Source: Tetramitus jugosus (lineage: Eukaryota; Heterolobosea; Eutetramitea; Acrasida; Vahlkampfiidae). From it: 64,000 nucleotides of DNA. Below are positions 10,495 through 20,254 of the stretch, one piece after another (the stretch's first letter is position 1; every line of letters starts with the position of its first letter). The notes under the pieces were generated by a model. The model searched no databases. It saw only the letters and a list, made by a program, of their open reading frames with translations, and was not told where the DNA came from. A program made the translations under genes and the position numbers. The DNA lies in contig OW569379.1 of the NCBI GenBank assembly GCA_937625935.1, forward strand, positions 389,602 through 453,601. Direction: 5' to 3'.

Positions 10495-11778
10495 ATGATT
10501 AGAAAGCTTCCTGCGGCTGCCACCAACAAGTTTGTTCTTCTAAACTTTCGTACAGCTCCTCCTTGCTCCATTCCGCCGAAGAACAAACACGGAGAATTAT
10601 TCTATTGTAATCCTCCTAGTCAACCATTGTTAAGATCGGTTCCTCAAATGAGGTACATTCAATACTCTCGGACTAAAGTGAATGATCAGACATCAATTAA
10701 AAGTTCAACAGTAGCTACCCAACCAGAAGGTAAAGACGACTCCTTCGTCACATCATCTCCTCTCACAGCATCTCAACATTCCTCGCAGGAAGAATTAACA
10801 TTTCACAAACCAGATGAATCTATAATGGTCGAAAGTCCATATATTCACAATATGATCGCAGGTTCAACTGCTGGTCTCGTCTGCTGTCTCCTCTTCTATC
10901 CTCTCGAATCAACGGAAGCAAGGATGCAAGTCGCAAGGAAAGAACAAAAGAAACACGCCGAAGAACATGATACACAACTGGAGAAGAAAGCCAATCTTAC
11001 ATTCTTTGGTACCTTTCGTGATACAATTCGAACGGAAGGAGTTCGAGCACTTTACAAAGGAGTTACTCCGACGGCTCTTGGAGCCACCTGGAACAGTGCG
11101 TGGTATTTTTCACTGTACGAATCTTTTAAACGAGTAGTTCATGACCAAGGGTGGTGCGCATTGGAAGCAAGTAAGGATGCCAGCATGAATGCAACTGAAT
11201 TGGTGAATCATGTTGTTCACTATTCAACGAGTGAGATGATTGTGGCGGCCATGTTTGCTGGAATCATTTGTACGTTTCTCGTGAATCCATTCTACACATT
11301 GAAAATGAGAATGCTGACACAGACAGAGAATCATCGAAGCATGATGCAAACATTGAAACATATGGTTCAAACAGAGGGCGTGCTGTCCTTGTGGAAAGGT
11401 GTTGTTCCGAGCTTGTTTGGTACCACGGAAGGTGCGATCCAATTGGCAGTGTTTGAGAATTTGACACGAATGTTGGGTGCTCTGTTCGTTGGTAGTGCTC
11501 TATTGGGTGCTCCGAGTTCGGTTCACTTTATTTCTGGGTTTTTATCCAAAGCGGTATCTACACTTCTGACTTATCCATATCAAGTGATTCGAGCTAGACT
11601 CATGGCTGCTCATTCTCCCTATACTGGTCTCATGGATTGTATTCGGAAGACCAAGCTCGAGGGCTGGAGAGCTTTCTATCAAGGACTACTTCCAAATTTG
11701 ACAAGACAGTTGACACCTGCAGGAATATTCTTCATGGTATACAACTTAGTCAAAAAATTGTTGGGACAATTTGCATAA
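10495..11778 (+). CDS. Mitochondrial carrier (SLC25A32/NAD-folate-like)
   Basis: A 427-aa protein with an unusual N-terminal extension of about 110 Ser/Thr-rich residues, then three mitochondrial-carrier repeats. The signatures are PLESTEAR (repeat 1), PFYTLKMR (repeat 2) and PYQVIRAR (repeat 3), each followed by an EG..G.Y/L.KG block. The third repeat and the LWKGVVPSLFG segment most resemble the folate/FAD/NAD carrier group. The first signature has Glu in place of the usual Asp (PxE), which is allowed in the family. It is expected in the inner mitochondrial membrane. The extension may be a targeting sequence. The substrate is inferred weakly. Confidence 0.83.
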   Translation: MIRKLPAAATNKFVLLNFRTAPPCSIPPKNKHGELFYCNPPSQPLLRSVPQMRYIQYSRTKVNDQTSIKSSTVATQPEGKDDSFVTSSPLTASQHSSQEELTFHKPDESIMVESPYIHNMIAGSTAGLVCCLLFYPLESTEARMQVARKEQKKHAEEHDTQLEKKANLTFFGTFRDTIRTEGVRALYKGVTPTALGATWNSAWYFSLYESFKRVVHDQGWCALEASKDASMNATELVNHVVHYSTSEMIVAAMFAGIICTFLVNPFYTLKMRMLTQTENHRSMMQTLKHMVQTEGVLSLWKGVVPSLFGTTEGAIQLAVFENLTRMLGALFVGSALLGAPSSVHFISGFLSKAVSTLLTYPYQVIRARLMAAHSPYTGLMDCIRKTKLEGWRAFYQGLLPNLTRQLTPAGIFFMVYNLVKKLLGQFA

Positions 11779-11996
11779 AGGATAATTTACAACCGTTTCG
11801 AGCAAGTGTACGGAAGAAAAATTGACCACTGCTGGACCGAAAAACAATTTTTTTTCTGAGAAGAGATGATGGATTCATCACCCAAGGTCTCATCGTACTT
11901 ACTCGGAAGAAGCAACCTCTATGGAGACTTATCTGCTAAAATGTCAAAGTCATTCAGGCCGATCCTGTTCGCCAATGAATCAATGAATCCTGCAGT

Positions 11997-13490
11997 TTAT
12001 TTGCTGTAAGGAGTATTTGGTTCTTCTTCCTCCAAATCTTCTCCATCATCATTCGGTATCGATGTTTCAACATCAGATTGATTGTTGGCACTCGCTGCAG
12101 CTGCTGCAGCAGCCTTGTTCCTTGCTTTGTTTTGTGCCACTAAAAAGTATGTGACAGCAGCCATAACAATAACAGAGCCAACCAACTGCCATATACTCTT
12201 GAACCACTCTCCAATCAGCACACCTCCAAAGATAATGGTCGAAACTAATCGTAGAGCTAGAATACTGCCTGTGGTGCTTGGTCCAAGAGCCTGAATGGAA
12301 ACAATGTTAAATATGTTGCCAGCAATATAAATGCAAATAGTGAAAGCAACGAAAACGCCCCAGTCATATGTACTCAACGTTAACCAAACACTCCAATCAT
12401 CAACAACAAGAGCAGGGATAAAGAAGACTGTAGTCAAGATAACCTCCTGATACAGGTAAACTCCTTCTTCGGACATCTTGAGGCCAGCTTGCTTCATAAA
12501 CCGTAGACAAATCATGTACACAGCAAGACCACAGTTCGATATAAACGTCACAATAATACCAATCACATCACTCTTTGTCATTTCGTCACGAATGGATCTC
12601 CACGCAATCTTGTATGTGAGTAAAAAGTCATACCACTCGTGTTTCTCCTTCTTCTCAACAGCACCACCCAAAATGATCAACAATCCACCAAAAACAGTCA
12701 CAAACATGGCCAAAAGAGAGCTCCAACTCCACTTTTCTCTTTGATTTTCAGGAACGAAGCGATTCACAACTCCTAGAGAAAGAAAAGACACAATAAAAGG
12801 TGTCGTAGAGGCAACCATTTGTACATTCATAGCTTTTGTGAACCTAGTGCTAAGAATATTGGTTGAAGTTCGCAAACAAAGAGCAAACCCAAACACAACA
12901 TAGACACCATAATGCTTAATCATGTAAATGACCTTTTCCTTGAAAGAAAGTGGTGATGAAGAATGATTCTCATCTTCTTCAGCACCACCAAGTTGACTCT
13001 CTGTTTCATTATTCAATGAGAGCTCATCAGACACATTTGGATTTATCCTTGAAGAAATGTATGCCCTTATGTTTACTATCAATAGATAGATCCATCTTGG
13101 TGAGTACAGCATCAGAGCTAAGAAATTGGATGTGAAAATCAAGCTCAAGGTGGGTATCTTGGCATCCTTTTGCAAGTAACGACTGAACGGTGGTTGGAAA
13201 CCAAAGAGAATATGAGCCAACAAGCATATCACGATAGCACCAATGTACTTGAATTTGTCGCCACCAGTGAACAACGACAAACGTTCCCTTAGTTCCTGTG
13301 CACGCCCAAAATATTTTGTGGACTTGGTCGTAGTTTCATTTTGGCGCGATTCTTCATTTTCCTCAAATTCCCCTTCATTGTCAAACTCCCCCATTTCTTG
13401 ATCCCTGAAATAGTCGCGATATTCGTCGGCGTTTTCATCCTCATGCGCATAGGTGCCTGTGGTAATAGGAATAGAGTTTTTGGACGCCAT
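11997..13490 (-). CDS. DMT-superfamily (EamA/SLC35-like) transporter
   Basis: A 497-aa protein. A hydrophilic acidic N-terminus of about 75 residues precedes about ten membrane helices arranged as two similar halves. An acidic loop lies between helices 2 and 3. The Ala-rich, acidic tail contains a run of alanines. The LGPSTTGSILALRLVSTIIFGG segment near the last helices is typical of the DMT fold. These proteins carry nucleotide sugars, metabolites or drugs across the Golgi, vacuole or plasma membrane. No subfamily motif fixes the substrate. The TAA stop is embedded in an AATAAA signal. Convergent with the carrier gene and divergent from SCOT. Confidence 0.75.
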   Translation of the reverse strand: MASKNSIPITTGTYAHEDENADEYRDYFRDQEMGEFDNEGEFEENEESRQNETTTKSTKYFGRAQELRERLSLFTGGDKFKYIGAIVICLLAHILFGFQPPFSRYLQKDAKIPTLSLIFTSNFLALMLYSPRWIYLLIVNIRAYISSRINPNVSDELSLNNETESQLGGAEEDENHSSSPLSFKEKVIYMIKHYGVYVVFGFALCLRTSTNILSTRFTKAMNVQMVASTTPFIVSFLSLGVVNRFVPENQREKWSWSSLLAMFVTVFGGLLIILGGAVEKKEKHEWYDFLLTYKIAWRSIRDEMTKSDVIGIIVTFISNCGLAVYMICLRFMKQAGLKMSEEGVYLYQEVILTTVFFIPALVVDDWSVWLTLSTYDWGVFVAFTICIYIAGNIFNIVSIQALGPSTTGSILALRLVSTIIFGGVLIGEWFKSIWQLVGSVIVMAAVTYFLVAQNKARNKAAAAAAASANNQSDVETSIPNDDGEDLEEEEPNTPYSK

Positions 13491-13714
13491 TATACACTTG
13501 TGCTATTGTGTGCTTCTATGATTGACTTTTTGTGAATTCGTGACAATTACACACAACGCCACATCGACCATTGCGGAAAAGCTTGAATGTCCGAATATCC
13601 GAATCGGTGAAACTCGAGCTATTCAGGGAATGAATTGGATTGGGACATCAATCTTCTGTTGATTGAGAAAAAGAAAACAGATATCCAGATCATCTTGTTC
13701 TTTTTGTTGCTACA

Positions 13715-15361
13715 ATGTTGGATCACATCGTCAAAGACAAGGCATCTCAAGTTCAAATGAACAGAAGACTCCAAGTGCTCACTGCCCACCTTTCCCGGGA
13801 TCAATTCCCCGATCAGTTCGGAACAATTTTACAAAAGAACGAAGTGTCCAGCTCCTCCCCAAAGAATACAATTCCCTCGCAGAAGGTGTGCTCTAATGTG
13901 CAAGAGGCGCTGAAAGGTATTGAATCTGGAATGACTGTTCTCATTGGTGGTTTTGGTATTTGTGGAACACCTCAAAAGCTTCTAGAAGGACTTCAAGCCC
14001 AATCGCCTTACATTAAGGATTTGACCATTGTAAGTAACAATGTCGGTGTTGACGATTATGGTCCCGGTCTCCTGTTCCAAACCAAGCAAGTCAAGAAAGT
14101 AGTTGCTTCCTACGTCGGAGAGAATTCGTTGTTTGAGAAGCAATACTTCGGTGGTGAAATCGAAGTGGAGCTGGTGCCTCAGGGAACGTTGGCTGAGAGA
14201 TTAAGATGCGCTGGAAGTGGAATCGCTGCATTCTATACTCCAACTGCTGTCAACACAGTGGTTCAACATGGCAATTTCCCAGTGCAGCTCCAGCCAGGAG
14301 GAGATGGAAAGACAGCCATCAAGGTAAGCAAGCCCAAGGATGTGAAGACCTTTAGAGGAAAGGAATATTTGATGGAAGAGGCCATTTATGGAGATGTAGC
14401 TCTCATTAAGGCACACAAGGCTGATACGATGGGCAATATTGTCTTCAAGAGAACTGCTCGCAATTTCAATCCTGAAATTGCTCGTGCTGCCAAGATTTGT
14501 ATTGCCGAAGTGGATGAAATTGTACAACCAGGAGAGATTGATCCCGATCACGTGCATTTGCCAGGAATCTTTGTCCACAGGATCTTTAGACCAGAGCCAT
14601 ATGAGAAGCGAATTGAAAGACTGCGTTTGAGTCAGTCAACACCAAAGCAATCAGCTACAACACAGCAAACACCAGTGAAAGGAGCCAAAGGAATGGATAC
14701 GAGAGAGAGAATTGTGAGAAGAGCTGCTTTGGAGTTCAAGGATGGCATGTATGTCAATTTGGGAATCGGTATGCCAACACTAGCATCCAACTACCTCCCC
14801 AAGGGTATCAACATTGTTTTGCAATCCGAAAACGGTCTTCTTGGTATTGGTCCCTATCCAATCAAGGGTCAAGAGGACCCAGATCTTGTTAATGCTGGAA
14901 AAGAAACTGTTACAACTTTGCCTGGCTCCTCAATTGTATCATCTTGTGATGCCTTTGGTATGATTAGAGGTGGTCATTTAGATCTGGCAGTACTCGGAGC
15001 TCTGCAAGTCTCAGAAACAGGAGATATTGCCAACTGGATTATCCCTGGAAAAATGATAAAGGGTGCAGGAGGGGCCATGGATCTTGTGAGCGCTGCCAAG
15101 AATGGAACAAAGGTCATTGTCACAATGGAACACACGGCAGGCAACAACAGACACAAAATTCTCAAAAGATGCACATTGCCACTCACTGGAGAGTCATGCA
15201 TCTCTCGAATCATTACGGAATTGTGTGTCTTTGATGTAACACCACAGGGATTAGAGCTGATTGAAATTGCGGAAGGAGTCACCGAAGAGGAAATCTGTCA
15301 AAAGACTGAGGCATCATTCACTGTTTCCAAGCATCTCAAACCGATGCAATTTGCCCAATAA
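13715..15361 (+). CDS. OXCT1: Succinyl-CoA:3-ketoacid CoA-transferase (SCOT)
   Basis: A 548-aa protein with both halves fused, as in eukaryotic SCOT (EC 2.8.3.5). The alpha half begins after about residue 60 with GGFGICGTP. The beta half carries the catalytic glutamate in [10 protein letters not shown] (E372), which forms the CoA thioester. It moves CoA from succinyl-CoA to acetoacetate in mitochondrial ketone-body and butyrate metabolism. The N-terminal 55 residues are not conserved. Starting at M16, they look like a basic amphipathic presequence, so translation may begin there. The TAA stop lies within AATAAA, and only 39 bases separate it from the stop of the convergent CBS gene. Confidence 0.94.
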   Translation: MLDHIVKDKASQVQMNRRLQVLTAHLSRDQFPDQFGTILQKNEVSSSSPKNTIPSQKVCSNVQEALKGIESGMTVLIGGFGICGTPQKLLEGLQAQSPYIKDLTIVSNNVGVDDYGPGLLFQTKQVKKVVASYVGENSLFEKQYFGGEIEVELVPQGTLAERLRCAGSGIAAFYTPTAVNTVVQHGNFPVQLQPGGDGKTAIKVSKPKDVKTFRGKEYLMEEAIYGDVALIKAHKADTMGNIVFKRTARNFNPEIARAAKICIAEVDEIVQPGEIDPDHVHLPGIFVHRIFRPEPYEKRIERLRLSQSTPKQSATTQQTPVKGAKGMDTRERIVRRAALEFKDGMYVNLGIGMPTLASNYLPKGINIVLQSENGLLGIGPYPIKGQEDPDLVNAGKETVTTLPGSSIVSSCDAFGMIRGGHLDLAVLGALQVSETGDIANWIIPGKMIKGAGGAMDLVSAAKNGTKVIVTMEHTAGNNRHKILKRCTLPLTGESCISRIITELCVFDVTPQGLELIEIAEGVTEEEICQKTEASFTVSKHLKPMQFAQ

Positions 15362-15400
15362 AAACATACTAGCTCAAAAATGGATAGTGAAAGTAAGAAT

Positions 15401-16558
15401 TTATAGAGAAGCATTATCCCAGACAGCTCCCTTTGGAGCTTCACCATCGTTGGATGGTGCAGGCATAAAATCATTCTTGATCATCCAGTCATCAGCCAAA
15501 AACTTTGTCATATAGTTTCTGACAGAGTCAGGCAAAACGACTACACATCTCTGACCAGCCTTGAGCTCCTTGGCTGCTTGACAGGCAGCCCACACAGCGG
15601 TACCACTGCTTCCGCCGCACAACAATCCTTCATCACGAATCAATTGACGAGCCATCAACAAAGACTCCTTGTCCTCAGTCTTGACCCATCGATCCACTAG
15701 GCCTCTATCCAAAACATCAGGTACAAAATCGTATCCGATACCTTCGACTTGATAGCTACCGACAGCGTCGTGCTCTGGATCAGCCAACAAGGAACCAACA
15801 GGATCAACACCAACAACAATCAAGTTTGGAATCTTTTCCTTGAGTTTCTTAGCGATACCGGTAATGGTTCCACCAGTACCAGCACCAATCACAATCATAT
15901 CAATCTTGCCATCAGTCTGTGAAAGGATTTCCTCAGCAGTTTCATCATAGTGAGCCAATGGATTGCTTGGATTGGCATATTGATCCAGAATGTGAGAGTT
16001 TGGAATCTCTGATTGCAACTTTTTTGCAACACCAATGTGAGACTCTGGAGCATCCCATGCGGCAGCAGTTGGTGTTCTAATAATGGTTGCACCAAGAGCC
16101 TTGAGCACATTGCTCTTCTCCTCACTCATCTTTTCTGGCATAGTGATAATCATGTTGTATCCCTTGACTGCAGCAGTCAGAGCAAGACCAATACCAGTGT
16201 TACCAGATGTTGGTTCAATCAATGTATCACCAGGCTTGATTCTTCCGCTCTTTTCAGCATCAAGAATCATACGTTTACCAATTCTATCCTTGACGGAGCC
16301 ACCAGCGTTAAAGTATTCGCACTTGGCGACCAATTCGCACTCTAGACCATACTTTTGAGGGATACGGTTAAGTTTGACCATTGGTGTGCGGCCAATGTGC
16401 TCCAAAATATTTTCATAAATGCTGGAGTTGATGTCTCTGTGTGTGGTTCAGGTTGAAAAAGTCAGTTTTTTACTCTTCTCAACACCAGCAACTTTGAAAA
16501 AAAAACTGAAAAACAATAACACATACGGTTTGTTCAATCTTTCGTTTAAGGAGGACAT
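15401..16558 (-). CDS. CBS: Cystathionine beta-synthase, catalytic core only, two exons
   Basis: Exon 1 is 16558-16527 ([11 protein letters not shown]) and exon 2 is 16436-15401, with a GTATGT..CACAG intron of 90 bases. The 355-aa product is a PLP-dependent beta-replacing enzyme of the CBS/cysteine-synthase family. The PLP lysine is K60 in GGSVKDRIG, and the PLP loop is PTSGNTG (about 86-92). The phosphate-binding GTGGT lies further on. It condenses serine with homocysteine in transsulphuration. Neither the N-terminal heme region nor the C-terminal CBS (Bateman) pair of human CBS is present, so SAM activation is not expected. The [12 protein letters not shown] segment favours CBS over O-acetylserine sulphhydrylase, but that distinction is inference. 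Confidence 0.87.
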
Positions 16559-16748
16559 TTTGTTATTGAGAGGTAGGTGGTTGGAAAGCTGTAAGTGTGT
16601 GTGATAGAAAAAAAGCTAAAAAGCTTCACAAAGGACGTAAATAAAGAGGTTAGGTTGCTTTTTTTCACTTTTTGACTCTTTGGTCGCACCACGACCGTGA
16701 ACAGAAAAGCATAGACTGCTGCCCGGAGTTTGTCGGTTGACTAAAATT

Positions 16749-16761
16749 GATTGGGCCAATC
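16749..16761. promoter_or_regulatory. 13-bp palindrome GATTGGGCCAATC
   Basis: A perfect palindrome containing paired CCAAT/ATTGG and a GGCC core. It lies 32-44 bases upstream of the ATG at 16793 that may open the next gene. It could be a core promoter element. Confidence 0.3.
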
Positions 16762-16875
16762 TGCATTACTCCGTGTTCAACGAGGAATCAAAATGAACTG
16801 GCGGCAAAAAAGAACTCCTGCGCATGATTATTTCACAGAAGTAAGGGTATACAATAAATTCAAAGAAAGCTTAAG

Positions 16876-17352
16876 ATGACAACAAGTAAGCCCAACGCCA
16901 CTGTGGCAAAGAAGAATACAAAAATTCCATATGCCAAGAAAAACAAGCAACCTACTAACAACGACCAACTGGACCAAGAGCTACTCCAAAAATGGGATCA
17001 GATGACTCAAAAGCTAACAAGCACATTCAAAGCTAAGAACTCTGCACTTGTTCAGAAAGCTCAACAGCAGCACCAAGCCATGCAACAACACTTCTCTGAA
17101 GTTAGAGCTAACATGGATGATATGAAGACGTACATCATGTCCAGATACTCCACTCATGCCTCCACTTTTCAATCATCCATGACCAACGTAGAACAACGAA
17201 CCAAGCAAGGCAATTCAACAATAGTTGAAAAGTGGATTGAAGAATCAAGAAATGGTCTCAGCTCCAAATGTCAAGATATTCTCAACGACTGGACACAACG
17301 AGTCAACCAAATCTCCATCAAGGACTCTGCGATACAAAAAATTCGTGAATGA
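16876..17352 (+). CDS. Hypothetical Gln/Ser-rich helical protein
   Basis: A 158-aa hydrophilic protein I do not recognise. It starts with a basic Lys/Asn-rich segment and continues as a predicted long amphipathic helix rich in Gln, Met and Ser (residues about 45-150), so it may be coiled coil. No catalytic motif, signal peptide or membrane segment is visible. A possible upstream exon reads ATG at 16793 to 16840 (starting MNWRQKRTPAHD), followed by GTAAGG and an AAG acceptor just before 16876. That splice would keep the frame but needs a 35-base intron. Transcript data would decide the start. Confidence 0.55.
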   Translation: MTTSKPNATVAKKNTKIPYAKKNKQPTNNDQLDQELLQKWDQMTQKLTSTFKAKNSALVQKAQQQHQAMQQHFSEVRANMDDMKTYIMSRYSTHASTFQSSMTNVEQRTKQGNSTIVEKWIEESRNGLSSKCQDILNDWTQRVNQISIKDSAIQKIRE

Positions 17353-17683
17353 GAAAATATCATGTGTTGCGTCGTCGTCTTCATCATTATTGTCATCATC
17401 AAATAACACGAGAAAACAGATCTGTATTGTTTTGCTGTGACCAGCAGAGAAGAAGCAGAAAGTATCTCTGCACATCTTATCCCACAAAATTCCATCATCA
17501 TCATCATCGTAGACAGCGATCACCATACACTTTCTCGTGCATGCCATAGTTGCACTTTCACATGTTCTTTGATCTCTCACACAAAAGACCCAATCTCGCC
17601 AATTATCTGTACACACTCACTAAACACACACACACACACACACATACAATTGATCTAGAATGTTTCAATGTTGCAGTTGGTAT
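17353..17683. other. Intergenic region between convergent genes
   Basis: No gene is seen. It contains CAT/ATC triplet-rich sequence and a CA dinucleotide tract. Longer frames here are composition artefacts. Confidence 0.5.
17624..17644. repeat. CA microsatellite
   Basis: About ten uninterrupted AC units in the 3' flank shared by two convergent genes. Confidence 0.9.
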
Positions 17684-18502
17684 TTACAGAATAGAACACT
17701 TGGACTTTTTTGGAACCTTGTTTACGTTCAAAGCAGGACCATTACCATCTCTCACCAAGCGAACTACCTGATAAAATGCCTCATCAATATTCTTCTTCAG
17801 TTTGGCCGATGTCTCCATGAATGAACAACCATTCTTATCGGCAAACTCTTTCGCTTCACTCGCCTGAACCACTCTATTCGCTTCTAAATCACACTTGTTT
17901 CCAATAATTACAACAGGTACGCGTTCACTGTCTTTCACTCTTTGAATCTGAGGGAAAATATCCGTTGTCGCATCATCTAAAGTTGCTTTTTCAGTAATGG
18001 AATACACGAGAAGAAATCCATCACCTGATCGTATGTGCTGATCTCTCAATGATTTGTATTCTTCTTGTCCTGCAGTATCCAAAACTGATAATAAAACGGA
18101 TTCACCGTCGACTTGTGCGTGTTTTCGGTATGAATCCTCAATTGTTGGATCATAAATCTCAACAAACGTTCCTATCATTTGTTATCATTTGTTATCATTT
18201 GTTATCATTGTCAACATTGTTCATTCCATTATTGTGTCGTGCAGGAATTCCGCCGCGTTTGATTTCAAAGTATTTTCGAACAGCAACACGTGCATTTTTT
18301 CGTCGAAAAGCCATCAGCCAAATAATTCGTACATGCGAAAAAATTTAGTATTTACGATTGGGCAAAGAAGGGGGCGATAATGACACATGACACATGCTGT
18401 CAAAAAGGAAGAAAACAAACCTTGGATGAATTGAATGGTTACTGCGCTCTTGCCAACACCTCCTGATCCAAGAACTACGATTCTATATTCAGTGTTCGAC
18501 AT
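17684..18502 (-). CDS. Ras-family small GTPase, two exons
   Basis: Exon 1 is 18502-18421 and exon 2 is 18171-17684, joined across a 249-base intron (GTTTGT..ATAG). The product is 189 aa, the normal Ras length. G1 is GSGGVGKS (12-19), the effector loop [12 protein letters not shown]3 DTAGQEE, G4 NKCD, G5 ETSAK. A polybasic tail ends in the CAAX box CSIL; Leu at X suggests geranylgeranylation. All catalytic residues are present, including the glycines equivalent to Ras G12 and G13 and the glutamine equivalent to Q61. It would act as a membrane-bound GTP switch. The intron is long for this window and carries a tandem repeat at its 3' end. Confidence 0.95.
18173..18209. repeat. Tandem 10-bp repeat abutting a 3' splice site
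   Basis: About 3.7 copies of GTTATCATTT on the plus strand, read AAATGATAAC on the coding strand. They run right up to the Ras intron acceptor. Each unit carries a TAAC that could act as a branch point. Confidence 0.85.
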
Positions 18503-18955
18503 GTCTGGTTGGTCTGTGGTCTTTTGTGTGATGATGTTGTTGGGTTTTATTCGGTGTGTATTGTGACGTCTGAGGATAATAAAAAAAACTTTGACGCTTG
18601 ACGTTACCTTGAGGTGATTTTTGGTAAAAAATAAAGCCCAATTAGTGCGAATCCATTGTGCAGTTTCTGGAGAACAGACAATGAAGTCGCTCGTTGGTTC
18701 ATCAATGATGCAACGATGCGTATGTAAACTGCACTGAGTGAATAAAGAGGTAGGGGACGATGTGCATGTCGTAAAGAACTGCAGGGTAGCTTTCTCCGAT
18801 AGTTGTCGGACACTCTTGTCACACGTCGGGATAACTTCAAGCCGTCAGAAAACCTCAAAAAATATCATTGTAAACCGAGTGAGAAAATTGGGCGAGTGAA
18901 CCATCTAACACACAACCAACCTAATCAGAAAGCACACATCAAAAAACAGAAAATC
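18503..18955. other. Divergent promoter region between Ras and GMF genes
   Basis: No gene is supported. Two TGACGT-type (CRE-like) words lie on the Ras side near 18560 and 18597. Confidence 0.4.
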
Positions 18956-19564
18956 ATGGCATCAGGCAACGCAGTTATCAATCAAGACCTTCTTGACACT
19001 TATAGCAAGAGCTTTAGATTCTCAAAGAATGATCACTCAATGGCTCTTGTGCTCAAGATCAACATGAAAGACTTGACAGTGTCAATTGACGAAAATTATA
19101 ACTCACCAGACACGACATTGGAGCTTGTTGCAGAAGATTTGGAAGAATCTACTCCAAGATTCATCTTGTACAGTTATCGATGGGTGAGAAGTGATCGATA
19201 TGGTGATAGAAAGCAATTTCCAATCAGGTGAGTGTGAGCGTTGTGATCACAAGATCCAGGATGATTCTTTTTGCTGTTTGCTTTTTTGTCATTTTGGAGT
19301 GAGGCGAAGAACGTTTTTTGTCCTTGTGTTTTTGGCGCGCAAAAACTGACTCGTTTACGGAAATGTGTGGTTGTTTTTTTTGTCATGTATTTTAGCTTGA
19401 TTTTCTATTCTCCAGAGGGAAGCAATCCTTCAATGAATATGGTGTACACTAGAGCAAAGGTTGTGATTCAAAATGCTTTCCAAGGCATTCAACGTGCTTA
19501 TGATATCAGAGACAAGGATGGTCTATCCGATGAGTGGCTCTTGTCCATGTTGAACAAGGCTTAA
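18956..19564 (+). CDS. Glia maturation factor-like ADF-H protein, two exons
   Basis: Exon 1 is 18956-19227 and exon 2 is 19396-19564 (GTGAGT..TTTTAG). The 146-aa product is one ADF-homology domain. The segment RFILYSYRW..D, then FPISLIFYSPEG at the splice junction, and the C-terminal LSDEWLLSML match GMF rather than cofilin. GMF binds the Arp2/3 complex and prunes actin branches. It lacks the Ser-rich N-terminus used to inactivate cofilin. The join restores a conserved motif across the intron, which supports the splice. It is expected in the cytoplasm at the actin cortex. Confidence 0.9.
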
Positions 19565-19742
19565 ATCAGAGCAAATGTATCAACTTGATAAAAGTTGTGT
19601 GAAAAATTCACGGTGTGGTTTGATAAATAAACCACTCACACACAACAACATTGTGTAGTTTTAACTTCATTGAGGAAGGAACTGTAATTCTGTTCTTTTG
19701 GCGCCATTTTTTTTGGCGCTTTGTCTTTGGAAGAATAGATCA

Positions 19743-20017
19743 TCATTGATCTGTCTCTGGATCATAATAGGCATCTTCATAATCAAACACCATGTGAGAA
19801 GGAACTCTCCTGAACGTGCGATTCCATATCAAGAGACTCACTCCAATGACAATCACACCAATTGTCAGCGATAACTAACATAACACAATTCTCATTAGTG
19901 TGGCGAGTAACAATAAGAGAAATAAAGATGACTTACCCAGCTGTTATGATTATTGTTGCCATTGTTGGATGCATCATCAACATCCTCCTCCCAGTCGTAA
20001 TCCTTGCTGTTGTTCAT
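19743..20017 (-). CDS. Small single-pass membrane protein, two exons
   Basis: Exon 1 is 20017-19937 and exon 2 is 19874-19743, with a 62-base GTAAGT..GTTAG intron in phase 0. The 70-aa product begins with an acidic, Asn-rich segment (MNNSKDYDWEED..). It has one hydrophobic helix (LTIGVIVIGVSLLIW) just after the splice, a short basic stop (RTFRR), and an acidic Tyr-rich tail (DYEDAYYDPETDQ). Topology would be N-out/C-in by the positive-inside rule. It matches no family I know; the tail resembles a sorting or phosphorylation site. Splice signals and a continuous frame make it likely real. Convergent with GMF. Confidence 0.6.
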
Positions 20018-20254
20018 TGTTTTTTTGTCAAAGCTTTTCTTCTCCTTTTTCTGTGTGGAAAACTGAGATCTCTCTTTGTTGGAGAGGTTGCAAGATCATG
20101 ACCTTGTTCACCAACACAATGTATTTTGATTCCTCATGGGAATTCCTCCTATTTTCCTTCCGATCGGAAGCTCCCCTTCGAATCAACATGAAAAAAACGA
20201 ACGCACAACGAACTCTGTTGCTATTATCATCCAACAATAAACAAGACTCGCCGG

